From positions 432,840,136 to 432,904,135 of the forward strand of contig NC_066581.1 in assembly GCF_024323335.1 (NCBI RefSeq): 64,000 nucleotides of DNA, in the 5' to 3' direction. Made by a program: the position numbers and the translations under genes. The stretch's first letter is position 1. Each line of letters begins with the position of its first letter. Shown here piece after piece: positions 10,276-21,033 of this stretch. The notes under the pieces were generated by a model. The model was not told the DNA's origin. It made no database searches and saw only the letters and a program-made list of their open reading frames with translations. The stretch comes from Lathyrus oleraceus (Eukaryota > Streptophyta > Magnoliopsida > Fabales > Fabaceae).

Positions 10276-12778
10276 TGTCGCAACCTGAAAAAAAGGGAAT
10301 GCGAAAAAAAACAACCGGCGAAAAAAGCAATGACAGAAGAGTCGCCACCGTGTGTTATTTATCCCAAAGGAGGGAAAGGAAACGCTCGAAGTAAACCTGG
10401 AAAAAGGAAAGGAAAAGACAAGGTCTCGCAACCAAATCTTGGGTTCGCGAGTCGATTATGCGAAGGGAAGGTATTAGCACCCCTACGCATCCGTAGTACT
10501 CTACTGGATCCACTCTTGTTGTTCTTGTCTAAAGGGTGTGGGTTTATCTAATGTATTATTTACTAAAAGAGGGGTCAAAAGAAAATGACTCGCACGGATG
10601 TCGCATCCACAGCATACGTATCTCATCTGAATATGAGAATCAGAGTCTTCGTAGCTCGGCTACCTATGGGTTAAAGAGGAGTGTGCTCGCTAAGACATCG
10701 CGTCTTATGCCTATGTATCTCATCTTGAATGAGAATCAGAGCAAGCCGTAGTTCGGCTAACCTATTTGTTGTTTTGTGTTTTAGATGAACGATGTTACTA
10801 CACAATCTACCGGATGCTCGACCTTTGGAGACTTATTCGCCTGTAGTAGAAGGAGTTAACGTGTTCTTAGGAGAAGAAAAATCAATGAGTTTGTTTGTGT
10901 TTTAAGAATGCTCATGCAAAAAGGAAGACCTAGACGAAGGAACCGTGCTACCTTAATTGACATGCAAACGAGAGACTATACGAAGCTTAGCAATCCTATG
11001 GGGAGACGATCACACCATACAAAACAAACATGCATAAAGTAAACACGCTAACAAGGGGGCTCAAAAACATGGGTAGGGCTTTAGTCAAGAGGGGTCATAT
11101 CAACCTCGACAAACAAGCCATGGAAAGGTAATCAAATGGGATCTTAAACACTGACACTGAACGTCAGGGTGAGCAGATCAAAAGGGTAATGAGGATAAGA
11201 CCTCATAGCTCTTAACCCTGGACAGGGTGAGCTCATGACAAAAAGTGGGGATTCAGAAAGGTGGAACCCTCTCCACTGACTGATCGGACAAAAGATCTTG
11301 GGCTTTTGTTCTGAAGCATCGACACGTAGTGCGAGCATAAAGAACGACACACAGAATAACGGGGGATTGACTACTAATCCCTTTTATCCGTCAATTGCCT
11401 CTTCATGGAGGTCTTTAGCACTGATGCCTCTTCTTGGAGGTCTTTGGGGCACAAAAGTAAACACGCAAGAACATTGCCTCCTATCGAGGTCTTCCAGCTA
11501 AGAAAACGGTAAAATGCGGGAAAGATGTAAAAGGGATCAAGAGATCTACCACACGGATAAAGATCCGAAGTAACAACAACTAAAGAAATAAGAAACCCGG
11601 AGATCTCTCAAGCTGGTACCATCAAAGAAAACAAGTCAGCAAAGCAATCAGAATAAATCCCCAAATGGTATCCCACAAATAAAGTGGAATACCAAGCAAG
11701 CTATCTCTTCAAGATTCATGTGAGCCCTCACAAAACTCAACAAACAGGTTAGAATAACAAGATGGGGTGAAATCAAGAGTTGCACCAAATCAGAATGTAA
11801 CCACATGAATCAGATTGGAGAGCAAACAGAAAAAATCAGCTACTGTCGCGATCGCTACTGCTTCGCCTAGCGAAGGCTTAGCGAAGCTTCGCTGCAGGCT
11901 CGCCAAGCGATACGGCTAGCGAATGCCCGCGGGTTCTGGATTTTCCATGGATAACAGTACGATTTCAGAAATTAAGTAGTCAAACATTCAAGGCATTGTT
12001 TTACACATTCATGCATATCTAAACCCACATGTGAAACCTAACTATACCCACTCTCCCGGATTCAACCATAATACCTCATGCTTTAGGAATTTCAAATTAA
12101 AAGCGTAAAATAATGGGAATAAGGCAAACCTGATTAGAGAGATCGAATGAAATTGAATTGCACCGTTGGGTTTGCAGAACAATCTTAGGGTTTATATGAG
12201 ATTGAATTGGTAGAGGTGATCCCTTCGGTCTCTGGAGGCTGCTCTGAATTAGTTAGAATCTCTCTCCTTTTTCTTCTAGGGTAACAGGAATAGAATAGGG
12301 TTTGGCTCAATGAAATTTTCAGAATTTATACTCTGATTTTCGTGGCTTTGTGGGCTCAAATGAGAGAGTCTAAGTCCAAAATCCTTTCTGTTATATTTTT
12401 TTTATTTTCAAAATGCGTAGGCTTCGCCTAGCGAGCATGACAGTTCAGACTCTGATGGCTCGCTAGGCGAACCATTCTGCTCGCCTAGCGAGCATGACAG
12501 TTCAAGTCATCTTTCCAAATTTGTAACCTGTGCGCTGGACCTTTGTTCCTTCAAGAGTAATATGTTGAATGATGAATAGACCCCATTTGGACATGTTGGA
12601 AGTAACTCAAGTCATTCCCTTGTGTTGACTGCTCACCCAGATAGAAACCACAAAGTGTCTTGGATGATATTCAAGCTTCTTGGATCTAATTCTGATTGAC
12701 ATGATGAAATGCAATATGAAATGTTAAATGACCTAAAAATGAATGCATGAATGAGGGGGGCAAATTTGAGGTGCTACA
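10276..12778 (-). repeat. 5' LTR of E, 2503 bp
   Basis: The ends are TGTCGCAACC (plus-strand left) and GTGCTACA (plus-strand right), giving TG...CA. The internal-side 800 bp is strongly similar to F (61780-62360), including CTACCGGATGCTCGACCT and ATTGACATGCAAACGAGAG, and weakly similar to the LTR ends of C and D. It carries an inverted-repeat cluster of an 11-mer (11863-12491). ORFs of 60-119 codons in it have no domains and I treat them as chance. It is complete and is the 5' LTR because the primer site follows. Confidence 0.88.
11863..12491. repeat. Cluster of TCGCCTAGCGA inverted and direct repeats
   Basis: TCGCCTAGCGA occurs at 11863-11873, 12424-12434 and 12481-12491; its reverse complement TCGCTAGGCGA is at 12460-12470. 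The last two can pair as an 11-bp stem. The copies at 12424 and 12481 share a longer flank, GAGCATGACAGTTCA. Related partial copies (GCTTAGCGAAGC, CGCCAAGCGA, GGCTAGCGAA) lie between 11870 and 11930. Confidence 0.88.
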
Positions 12779-13950
12779 ACGAGGAAATTCAAATTCAACA
12801 CTTATCAATCACGATGCGAATTGCACGTCATGAGCCTTAAGTAGTAGAGAAGGAATGGGACTAGAGTATTCCTACCCCCATTCTGAATATCTTTGGGTGC
12901 AGGACGAATGACTTGTTTGCTCACTGTATTCACCTCTATTCAATTTAGTGCAATTTAAATTGAATAATTGATAAGTCTTTCTGCACAGATTGAAGCATAG
13001 ACATGAAGATCAGACTTCCAACCGTTTAGGATTTCTCTTTTTATCCTTTTGTTCTCCCAGTAAAACTAAAACCATTTTGTAAATAAACTCAAAAAATAAT
13101 TAACCCTACGATTAGGATTGTACGATACGAGCCTTAAGCAATGGAGAAGGAATGAGACTGGATTATTCCTACCCCCATTCTTAAAATATTTGGGTGCAGA
13201 ATGAATGACCTAGTTGCTCACTGTATTCACCTTCATTCATAGACATTAGTACGATCCGAATCATGACTCTCATTTCAGAATAAAATCAAACTCACCTCAT
13301 CAAACTCAGTTTTGCCTTTGGGCTTCTTTTTCAGTTTAAAACCTTTTCAGAAAGGACGTGTTACTTCCGTTCTACCGTGAACGACGCTTAAGCCTCCATG
13401 TGAGAGCAAGCCATGTTTAACTACTAGAGTGTGATCCGAGTTCATCCATTCTACCGCAAACAGACAGACGCTTAAAGCTCCCATGCTTGAGCATACAAGC
13501 CAATCGACAGTAGAACGCAAATGTTAATACTGTCCACTAAAAACAACTAACACGTTAGTCCTAGGTCCATGAACTACGGAGCTTTGATTTCCTTATTGCA
13601 TGAATGAGGATACGTAGGCACGAGGGCCCAAATCCTTGGCAAGCACGATTATCTATTCCCTTCACCTTTTCCACACTTATCTATTAACCCCTGTTTTCAC
13701 CCTTTCATGAGTAATCTTCAGATAATAACACCTATTCTTGTGAATAACATTCAAAACGGTTTCCATGGAGTACCATGGATATTTGGGGTGCTAATACCTT
13801 CCCCTTGCATAACCGACTTCCTTACCCATTTCTCTTTCCCCCCGGTTTTGTCGATGTTTTTCCTTCCCTTAGGGGATAAATAAAGTTTTATGGAGACTCT
13901 GTTATACATTTGAGTGTGCGACGCGCTCGAGTATAATTCGCGTAGCTTCA
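12779..13950 (+). repeat. 3' portion of the 5' LTR of C
   Basis: It ends ...TAGCTTCA two bases before the primer site. It shares with the D LTR the segment GGGGTGCTAATACCTTCCCC, then a following GGGGATAAATAAAG-like block, near the 3' end. It includes two imperfect copies of a block of about 298 bp (starting near 12823 and 13121; CCTTAAG..., GGAATG(A/G)GACT, ATTCCTACCCCCATTCT, TTGCTCACTGTATTCACCT). The 5' part of this LTR was displaced off the window by E. Confidence 0.83.
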
Positions 13951-13952
13951 GC

Positions 13953-13970
13953 TGGCGACTCTGCTGGGGA
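13953..13970 (+). promoter_or_regulatory. Primer binding site of C (Ogre type)
   Basis: TGGCGACTCTGCTGGGGA, two bases after the LTR end CA; identical to the E site and to the first 18 bases of the D site. Confidence 0.9.
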
Positions 13971-14446
13971 ACTTTTCCTAATCAAGTCGAGCCTAGTTTT
14001 GTTTGATTTCTTTGCGCGTTTAGGTGTTTACCTTTATTACTTTACTCACTTTATTTATGTTATTTATCACCTTACTTTATTGCTTTAAATATTCATATGA
14101 TGTATTCTGGATATTATCTGTCGTATCTGTTGGGATGGAATGATACTATGTGAGAGAAGCTCTACACCCGAGCTTTAGTATACACACAAGATAAATTCGT
14201 GGATAGTCGTGTCGTCCTGAGTTTTGCGCGTTGGGTTGTCACGAGAACCACACCCAGACTAGACTCACTTGAAAGTACTTTTGTCCTGTGAGAATTCACT
14301 ACGGCATGGTATTTTCATTTGACTCGATGACTCTGGGATACCTTTTAGGGACCACCTTTAAGGACTAGTACACACCTGTGAGAGGGCTATTGGGTTTTTC
14401 ATGCATGAAACCAAGCCCATTCATACCATTGATCTCTTACATATGT
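13971..14446 (+). other. Leader of C, first part
   Basis: Untranslated sequence with no ORF of note. TTTAGGTGTTTACCTTTATT resembles the leader of D after its primer site (TTTAGGTTGTTTG..TTTATT). Nothing else is supported. Confidence 0.6.
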
Positions 14447-14700
14447 CAGACCTTTGATCCTATGCTGAGTTGCATGTACAGGTTATTATCCAGATTTCCC
14501 AGATCACGTCGGACCTTTGATCCTATATTGAGTCACATAGACAGATTACTATCCATATTTCTCATATCATATCAGATTATTAATCTTATGCTGAGTTATC
14601 CAGACTGTCTACGTCATGCCAGACCTTTGATCTTATATTGTGTGATATGGCCAGATTATTCAGAATATCCATATTATACCGAACTGTTGAATCTATGATG
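14447..14700 (+). repeat. Imperfect ~60-bp tandem repeats in the C leader
   Basis: Five units start near 14447, 14510, 14573, 14620 and 14680, each with CAGACCTTTGATC-like then TATG(C)TGAGT-like and CAGATTATTATCCA-like blocks. Spacing is 63, 63, 47 and 60 bp. A 106-codon open frame across them (14378-14698) only reflects the repeat period and is not called as a gene. Confidence 0.85.
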
Positions 14701-14794
14701 CTTGCATATCATTACATCATTTTGAAATTAATTTTTACATGTACATTTCCATGGAATTCAAGAGACGAATCTTTGTTTGAGTGATCATTAGAGA

Positions 14795-16521
14795 ATGGAT
14801 CCTACTAGAAGAGGTGTTTATAGCTACAAGTTTGTGGAACCTTCTTTGAAGACTTTGAGAGGATTAGGAGCTCTCCTGGTTCTCAACAACAAAGACAAGT
14901 TCAAAGATGCCTATGGGAATCTCCTAGGCATGCTTAACATTGAGGTCAACATTACAGCTCTTCACGCTCTAGTGCAGTTCTACGACCCTCCTTTGAGGTG
15001 CTTCACATTTCAGGACTACCAATTGGCTCCTACTTTGGAGGAATACTCACATATTCTAGGAATTGAGATTAAGGACCAGGCTTTCTTTTTCCCTACAAAG
15101 GAACTTCCTAAGCCTCAACATCTAGCTGAAGTCCTTCACATAGGGAAGAAAGAGGTGGAGCTCAATCTTAAACCTAAGGTTGGGACCCATGGGTTTGCCT
15201 TGAAGTTTCTGGTTGACAAGGTTATTGTGTTTGCTGAAGATGAGAGTTGGGATGCCTTCAACACTATCTTTCCTTTGATCATATATGGGATTGTGTTGTT
15301 CCTCAATATGGAAGACTTTGTTGACTTGGCTTCTATCTACCTCTTCATGGCCAAGAATCCCATTTCTACTCTCCTTGCCGACACATACTATTCCATACAC
15401 GTGAGGAATGAGAAGAAAAAGGGGACTATCGCGTGTTGTACCCCACTGTTGTATAGATGGTTTATTTCGCATCTACCCAGCAAGGGTCCTTTTGTTGACA
15501 ATGAGGAAAATCTAAAATGGTCTCAAAGGATCATGTCCCTCACAGCTGAAGACATCTCCTGGTATTCTAGAGTTTATGGCGGTGTTGAGATCATCATGGA
15601 TTGTGGTAATTTCCCCAATGTAGGTACAAAGGGTGAAATTAACTATAACCCAAGGATAGCACTGCACCAGTTGGGCTACCTGATGGTAGACAAGCCATAC
15701 TTTAAGCTTCTAGAGGAGTTTGTTATGTACGAAGGGGAAACTTAGAGTTCCAGAAGAGGATTGTCTGAGCCTGGGGAGATATCCATCGTCATGGAAGGGC
15801 CGAATTGGGAAAGAAGAACTGTATTGCTAAGGAAGCCTACACTCAGTGGGTTAAGAAGAGAGTCAAAGAGTTTTTATTGCCATTTCCGCACAAACCTTCC
15901 ATGATCATCAAGCCGGTTGAGCCTGTTGTTGCTCCTACTTCAGGGGTTGACAAACTCAAGGCGATTACCAAAGAGTTAGAGAAGGAGAATGCCGATCTCC
16001 GATCTAACCTAGGTAAGCTCACCTTTGAGAAAGAGAACAAGAAGTTTAAGCTCAACCAGAAAAGAGACCGAGCAACCGAGACCGCCGAAGAGATCCAGGA
16101 AGAACAACACAAAAGAAGGAAAGTAGGTGATGATTTGGAGGGTACTATTGAAAGCCTTTCTTTGAGGAGGAAGAAACTTTCTACAACATAGTACCTGGTG
16201 TGCGAAACCGAGATCAACTGCCAGGATCAACTCAGGAGGTTACAAAGCCAGCTAGAAACTTACCAGAATGAGCTGAAAGAGGAGTAAGATCGGGATAAGA
16301 AGCTAGAAGTTTCTTTGTCTCAGCAATAGTTCGACCTGAACAAGAAATTCGAAGAGATTCGGGAGCTAAAAAGTCAAGCTCACAAGAACTTTGAAAGTAC
16401 CAAGTTGCTCGATCAAGAGGTAACTCAGTGGGAAAGGAAGAGTCTTCATCTTAAATTCCTTTTAGCCCAGAAGGAAGCTTTCTTGAGCAATCTTTTGTAC
16501 TTGTTATTTCCTCGATACTGA
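14795..16521 (+). pseudogene. Ogre ORF1 (DUF7745-like) of C, broken
   Basis: The first 316 codons (14795-15745) are open and contain the plant retrotransposon ORF1 fold often annotated DUF7745: LRGLGALLVLNNKDKFKDAYGNLLGML, RCFTFQDYQLAPTLEEYSHILGI, a WSQRIMSLT segment and NPRIALHQLGYLM. A frameshift between about 15735 and 15805 moves homology to a second frame (GKKNCIAKEAYTQWVKKRVKE), which leads into a Lys/Glu-rich coiled coil with stops at 16189, 16285 and 16327 and a natural-looking end at 16519-16521. Full length would have been about 570 residues. The extra ORF upstream of gag is diagnostic of Ogre elements; its function is unknown. D and E lack it. The start is the first ATG with homology. 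Confidence 0.83.
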
Positions 16522-16803
16522 ATAAAATGTGTTGTTTCCACTTATTTGGGCATTATCTTCTATCTCTACTCTTATACTCCATGATTGCTCATAACAATAG
16601 ACGAATCTCGAAGATTCATTGGAAATAATAAAATAAATAAAAAATGATAATGAACAACTTTTTGCATATATGCATCATTCATAGCATTTCATAAATCTGA
16701 AACCTATGAACTCATCTTCACTTAAACCTCCATAGACAAACCACTTCCATCAGAGCTGATTACCCGACAACTGTCTTGAACTAGAAGCATGTCGTAGGTT
16801 ACT
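16522..16803 (+). other. ORF1-gag spacer of C
   Basis: AT-rich non-coding sequence. It includes CTGAATAAAATG at 16519, a possible poly(A)-like motif. No repeats seen. Confidence 0.6.
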
Positions 16804-17448
16804 ATGGAAGAACTCCGAAGGAATCAAGAAGAAATGAGGGTTGAGATTAACCAACTGAAGACTCAGACGGGTCTGATCATGGAGATCATGCAGTCAATGA
16901 TAAGGAAGGAAGGCAACTCTTTGCCAACTGTTGTACCAGAAGTGGTCACTCCGGTGAACATGCCTGATCCTACTCCACCTCAGGAGCAACCTCATGGATT
17001 TCACCCATAACCTATACCTCCAAGGGTTGCTTATCAGCGGCCATTCCCTATGCCCCGACCAAGGCAGGGGAACCCAATGCCGAATCAGTATCTGAATTAG
17101 TGGTGGACCTTTGCTCAGCAAGGAGGACAGGGACCAAGAAGGCCCCTAAAGCAGTTTGATCCAGTGCCCATGTCATATGGTCGACTTTTACCCCTGTTGC
17201 TTAATAGCTCATTGGCACAGCTGAGGGAAGCTAAGGCTCCTCCAACACCTCTGCCTCCAAATTATGATATGAATGCTAGATGTGAGTTCCATTCTTGGAC
17301 ACCTGGACACTCAATCAAAGACTGTAAGAGCCTTAAGTAGAAGGTAGAGGATTTGATTGATTCGAAGGTCATCATGTTCACAAAGCATGGCCTGAACATT
17401 GTGAGCATTCTCGTGCCTCCTCAGGAGGGCACATCTGCAATGTCATGA
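16804..17448 (+). pseudogene. Gag remnant of C, internally deleted
   Basis: A frame from ATG 16804 starts with a coiled-coil N-terminus (MEELRRNQEEMRVEINQLK), runs through a Pro-rich linker, then FAQQGGQGPRR and PMSYGRLLPLLL, and ends at a zinc-like motif CEFHSWTPGHSIKDC that matches CEFHSGAPGHNIENC of D gag. In-frame stops are at 17008, 17098, 17338 and 17446. The capsid core present in D and E (KFK...YNG...WYTKL...RWRELAARVQPP) is missing, so an internal deletion as well as point decay has occurred. It belonged to C and followed its ORF1. Confidence 0.78.
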
Positions 17449-18880
17449 TCAGTATGAGTGGATGTTATGATAGATTTGAAGAATATGCAACTGTGGGAAG
17501 AATTAGAGAAGGATCTCCTTGAAGTTTTCCAGGTTTTCTGATACCAGCTCTATAACCTCCAGTATAAGGATCTAAAAATAAGGCCGATTATGCCAGCAGT
17601 CACTAGTTTGGTTCGATCATGTTCATGTGTGATTTTCTTGATTGTCATTTGTACCATTCATATGTAATAAACTCATTTATTTTTGAATAATAATGACATT
17701 AAAATGAATATGCATATTTTTGAATCAATCCATTTGTGTTCACTCATACTTTATTTTGTCCATATCTAACTTTTGTTTGAGCAAAATCAAGGGGAGGAGG
17801 ATGAAATTGAAAAAACACGAGATCGATGCATGTATGCTTTTGAATAAGACCCAGCTGATGATGTAAGGCATTGTTTCAAATCCCAAACACCGGAGTCATA
17901 AGGAAGATAATCCCTAGTCAACCCTTTTGGACCTTGTAGTAGGAGTTTCTTTCTTTAACATATAAAACCATCAATTTTAAACTGGGGTAGGGTAGTGGTC
18001 AGCTAATTTGACCAGACGTTCAAATTCCAAGAAAGGAGTGTCCTATCTGAGGATCAACCATATTTTTATCCCTCAAGAGAGGTCGGAAACACGAAATCCC
18101 TAATGGTTGTCCCTCAGCGACAAAGGAACGAGGCAGTCACAACTCTTCCAACCAATGGACAAATGTCATACGATTTGTTTCAACAAAAAGAAATGAGAAA
18201 ACAAAAAAAAAACAAAAAGAAAGAACACCCGCTAAGTCTAAAACTCGAAGACGAGTGACTTAGGCAAAAATTAGGGCATCCTTGTGGATTGTAAATCTGA
18301 ACCAATCCAGCAAAAGTAGGGAAATGAAAAGAGAGAGGAATCAAAATAAAATCCTCAACAAGAACAAATTTGTGTGGCTACCATACCAAATAGAAGAAGG
18401 GTGTCTGCCGCATTGAAAACCTCGTTGGTTCATTGACCATCACTTCAAAATACCTTTTGGAAGATGAGCGTGTGCGCCGAATTAGCTGAACATAGGACTG
18501 AAGAACATCACGAGGAACAGGTGGGTTAGGATAGGTTTGAGCGTTATATCCTTTCTTTCTGAAACCGTGAACCAGGCCATATTATAACCCTAAAAAGACC
18601 TAATTGAAGCAGGGTTTATTTCAAAAGCATATAGTCGGTACGATCGTGTTAATACTGACTCCTTAATGATACGTTCATCATTTGTGTTGATATTGATATG
18701 ACATTCTTAATCAGTGATGCATTCATTGTATGTCATAATTCCAGTGAACAGGCTTGGATTTCAAAACTAGCATAAACATGACATTGTTATTTCTAAAAAT
18801 GAACATGTGTTACTCATGAGTGAGGATTTCCACAACGAGCGTGAATTGGAAAGCTTGGTTATTACACTAGAAGAGAGGAT
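17449..18880 (+). other. Non-coding region after gag in C; pol absent
   Basis: No RT, RNase H or integrase motif was found in any frame. Around 17640-17760 the sequence is AT-rich and resembles the post-pol stretch of D near 51230-51290. At 18180-18280 an A-rich stretch followed by ACCCGCTAAGTC and AAAATTAGGG resembles D at 50790-50890. This places the region downstream of the lost pol gene. Confidence 0.65.
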
Positions 18881-19491
18881 GCCTGAAGACTTTGTTAAGT
18901 AGAGGCCAATTACTTCAACTAATTGAATCATAAGACAGAATACCTGAGAACTTTGTTGAGCAGAGACAGGTCACCTTGATTTTATCGTCCTCAAAGAGAC
19001 AAACGCCTAAGACTCCGTCGAGCAGGGGAAAATTATTCTGATTAATCATACTAAGTGTTGAATGCATGAGTCTCCGTTGAGCAGCGACCAACCACTTCAT
19101 GTGATTATATCAAGGAACAAAACGTCCAAGAACTCTGTTGAGCAGAAGGATATGATATTTCATTTTTTAATCGATCTGAGACCGTTACGTCAAGAAATTT
19201 CAACAAGATTCAGTTAGTCTGAGACAGTTACGTCGATATTCGGCGAATCTCTCCAAAGATCAAATATTCATGGGGTGAACCACTCCAATTGATCGCGTCA
19301 GAACACCAATGCCTGAGACTCCGTTGAGCAAGGGAAAACTATTTTGATTGATCCTATCAAGTGCAGAACGCCTGAGACTCCGTTGATCAGGGGCAAGCCA
19401 TTTCATTGGATCACATCAAGAAGCAGAATGTCAGAGAACTTCGTTGAGTAGGAAGACAAGACACTTCAATTTTCAATTAATCTTAAGCAAC
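18881..19491 (+). repeat. ~60-bp tandem array in the 3' region of C, split by S1
   Basis: Units carry (G)CCTGAGACTCCGTTGAGCAGG-like cores near 18881, 18942, 19004, 19063, 19123, 19311, 19370 and 19430, with 59-62 bp spacing except for a different insert (19150-19300) built on GTTACGTCGA and GGCGAATCTCT blocks. The same insert type resumes at 33206-33280 on the far side of S1, showing that S1 landed inside the array. Confidence 0.87.
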
Positions 19492-19496
19492 CACGT
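19492..19496. repeat. Target site duplication of S1 (CACGT)
   Basis: The left copy of CACGT is matched by the right copy at 33201-33205, immediately outside the LTR termini TG and CA. Confidence 0.9.
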
Positions 19497-21025
19497 TGTA
19501 AGACCCTAATTTTGACCCTAAGATCCCTCATGGCATCATGTTATTGCACAAGTGCATTGCCTCAAGGATCATAGCATGTTTGGCCCCTTAACCCTAGGGT
19601 TGGGACTTGTTTGAGTGATTTGAGATCTCCAAGCATGCTTGTATTGTATGTTATTGCTTTTCTTATTTGATTACTAACCAAAAGCACAAAAATATGTCAC
19701 TAACTCTTTTTGTTTTGAAGCTCAAGTGATCATGTGCCCCACAATGCTCCTAGGAGGCTCCTAAGCCCAATGCAATGGCTAGATGAAGATGAGAAAAAGC
19801 ATGAAAATGGTCCAAAAAGCTCCTAATCCTCATATATGTCTCCCAAGTATCTCAAATTTCCAGTTTGATCAAGATAACCCAAGGGGCTTGAGGATTATTT
19901 CCCAAGGAAACCCTAATTCAACTGTTCCTTGACTATGCCTTGCTCATGAAGCAACCTCAACCTATGATTAAATTTAATCAAGGGAAGTTATTTCGTTCAT
20001 TATTTTATGCATATATGAGCTTATGTGAGGCCCCTCAATCACTTATTCATCAAGATTGGAAGTTTGGCCTTGAAAAGTTGGTCAGTCAAGTCATCTGACT
20101 AAACTGAGGATCACTGAGATACAACTTTTGATGTGTTTGTCAAATGAAGATGACCCCAAGATGAAATATGTTCTTAAGAACCATATGAACAACTTTCATG
20201 TTCATCAAAACTCCATTTTAAACTTGGAAGGTCACCATTCATTTCAAAACATTATAGGTCATTTTCACTAAAACCCTAATTTTGGGTCAACTTACCAAGG
20301 GCATAACTTCCTTAATTTTTGTGATTTTGAGGTGATACAAAATTCATTGGAAAGCTTGATATGTCTATCTCAAATGTTATGTTTGACACAATTTCATAAT
20401 CCTAAAATAAATACATGTGATAATACCAAACATTATAGGTCACCTTGGACCTAATTCATTAAATTTGAAAAAGTACCCAGCTTCAAATACCCATAACTTT
20501 GTCATAGAAAATCCAAATGATGCAAAATTTGAGTCCAAGTTGTCATCTTGAAAAGATCTCCAATTTTGATGTTGGAGGTTTTTCCATTTGAAGCTTGCAT
20601 CATGCAAACAGAGGGGTTTGAATAGGCTTACTTTTGGTGAAAATTTTCAAAGGTGACTTAAACATGTTTTGTACCTAAATTTTCACAGCCAGTTTTCATT
20701 AATTTCCAAATGTCAAATGAATTTTTTCCAAACATGACTTTTGTTCCTTATTTCAAGGGCTTTCCAACCATTACTCACATTACTTTTTTGAACCTACCAT
20801 TTGGGAGTTTCAAAGAGCTCTTCTTTTATGTTTATTTTGACATTTCATGATGAAACTTAATGTGCAAGCCAATTCCCTCCAAATTACACATCCAATTCCA
20901 TTTCAAATGAACTCAGGATGGTTTAGCACCCATCATTGGACCTCACATGCGCCTGTACAGGCCCATGCATCCAATTTCCATTTGCCATGCACACGAGTGA
21001 AACATGATGCACAGTCCTTTTCAGC

Positions 21026-21033
21026 TATAAATA
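21026..21033 (+). promoter_or_regulatory. Putative TATA box of the S1 LTR
   Basis: TATAAATA preceded by C, about 1.53 kb into the LTR. The homologous S2 LTR has TATAAATA at the equivalent place (37068), so this is a conserved core promoter candidate. Confidence 0.65.

Larger units (their letters stand above)
7879..12778 (-). mobile_element. Element E: Ogre/Tat-type Ty3/gypsy element, 5' part
   Basis: Reading leftwards from 12778 there is a 2503-bp 5' LTR, a TGGCGACTCTGCTGGGGA primer site, a leader of about 0.9 kb, a duplicated gag 5' end, and gag, which copia A interrupts at 7878/7879. Gag is clearly homologous to that of D. The LTR begins TGTAGCACCTCAAATTTGC on the minus strand, the same start as the LTR of D, so the two are relatives with different LTR lengths. 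E is inserted in the 5' LTR of C; the five bases outside its LTR are ACGAG (12779-12783). The other end is outside the window. Confidence 0.87.

Noticed and set aside
10330..10551. 73-codon ORF in the E LTR
   Set aside because: The homologous stretch of F is not open in the same frame and no domain is visible.
14378..14698. 106-codon ORF in the C leader
   Set aside because: Its repeated FDP(M/I)LS pattern is the 60-bp tandem repeat read in one frame.
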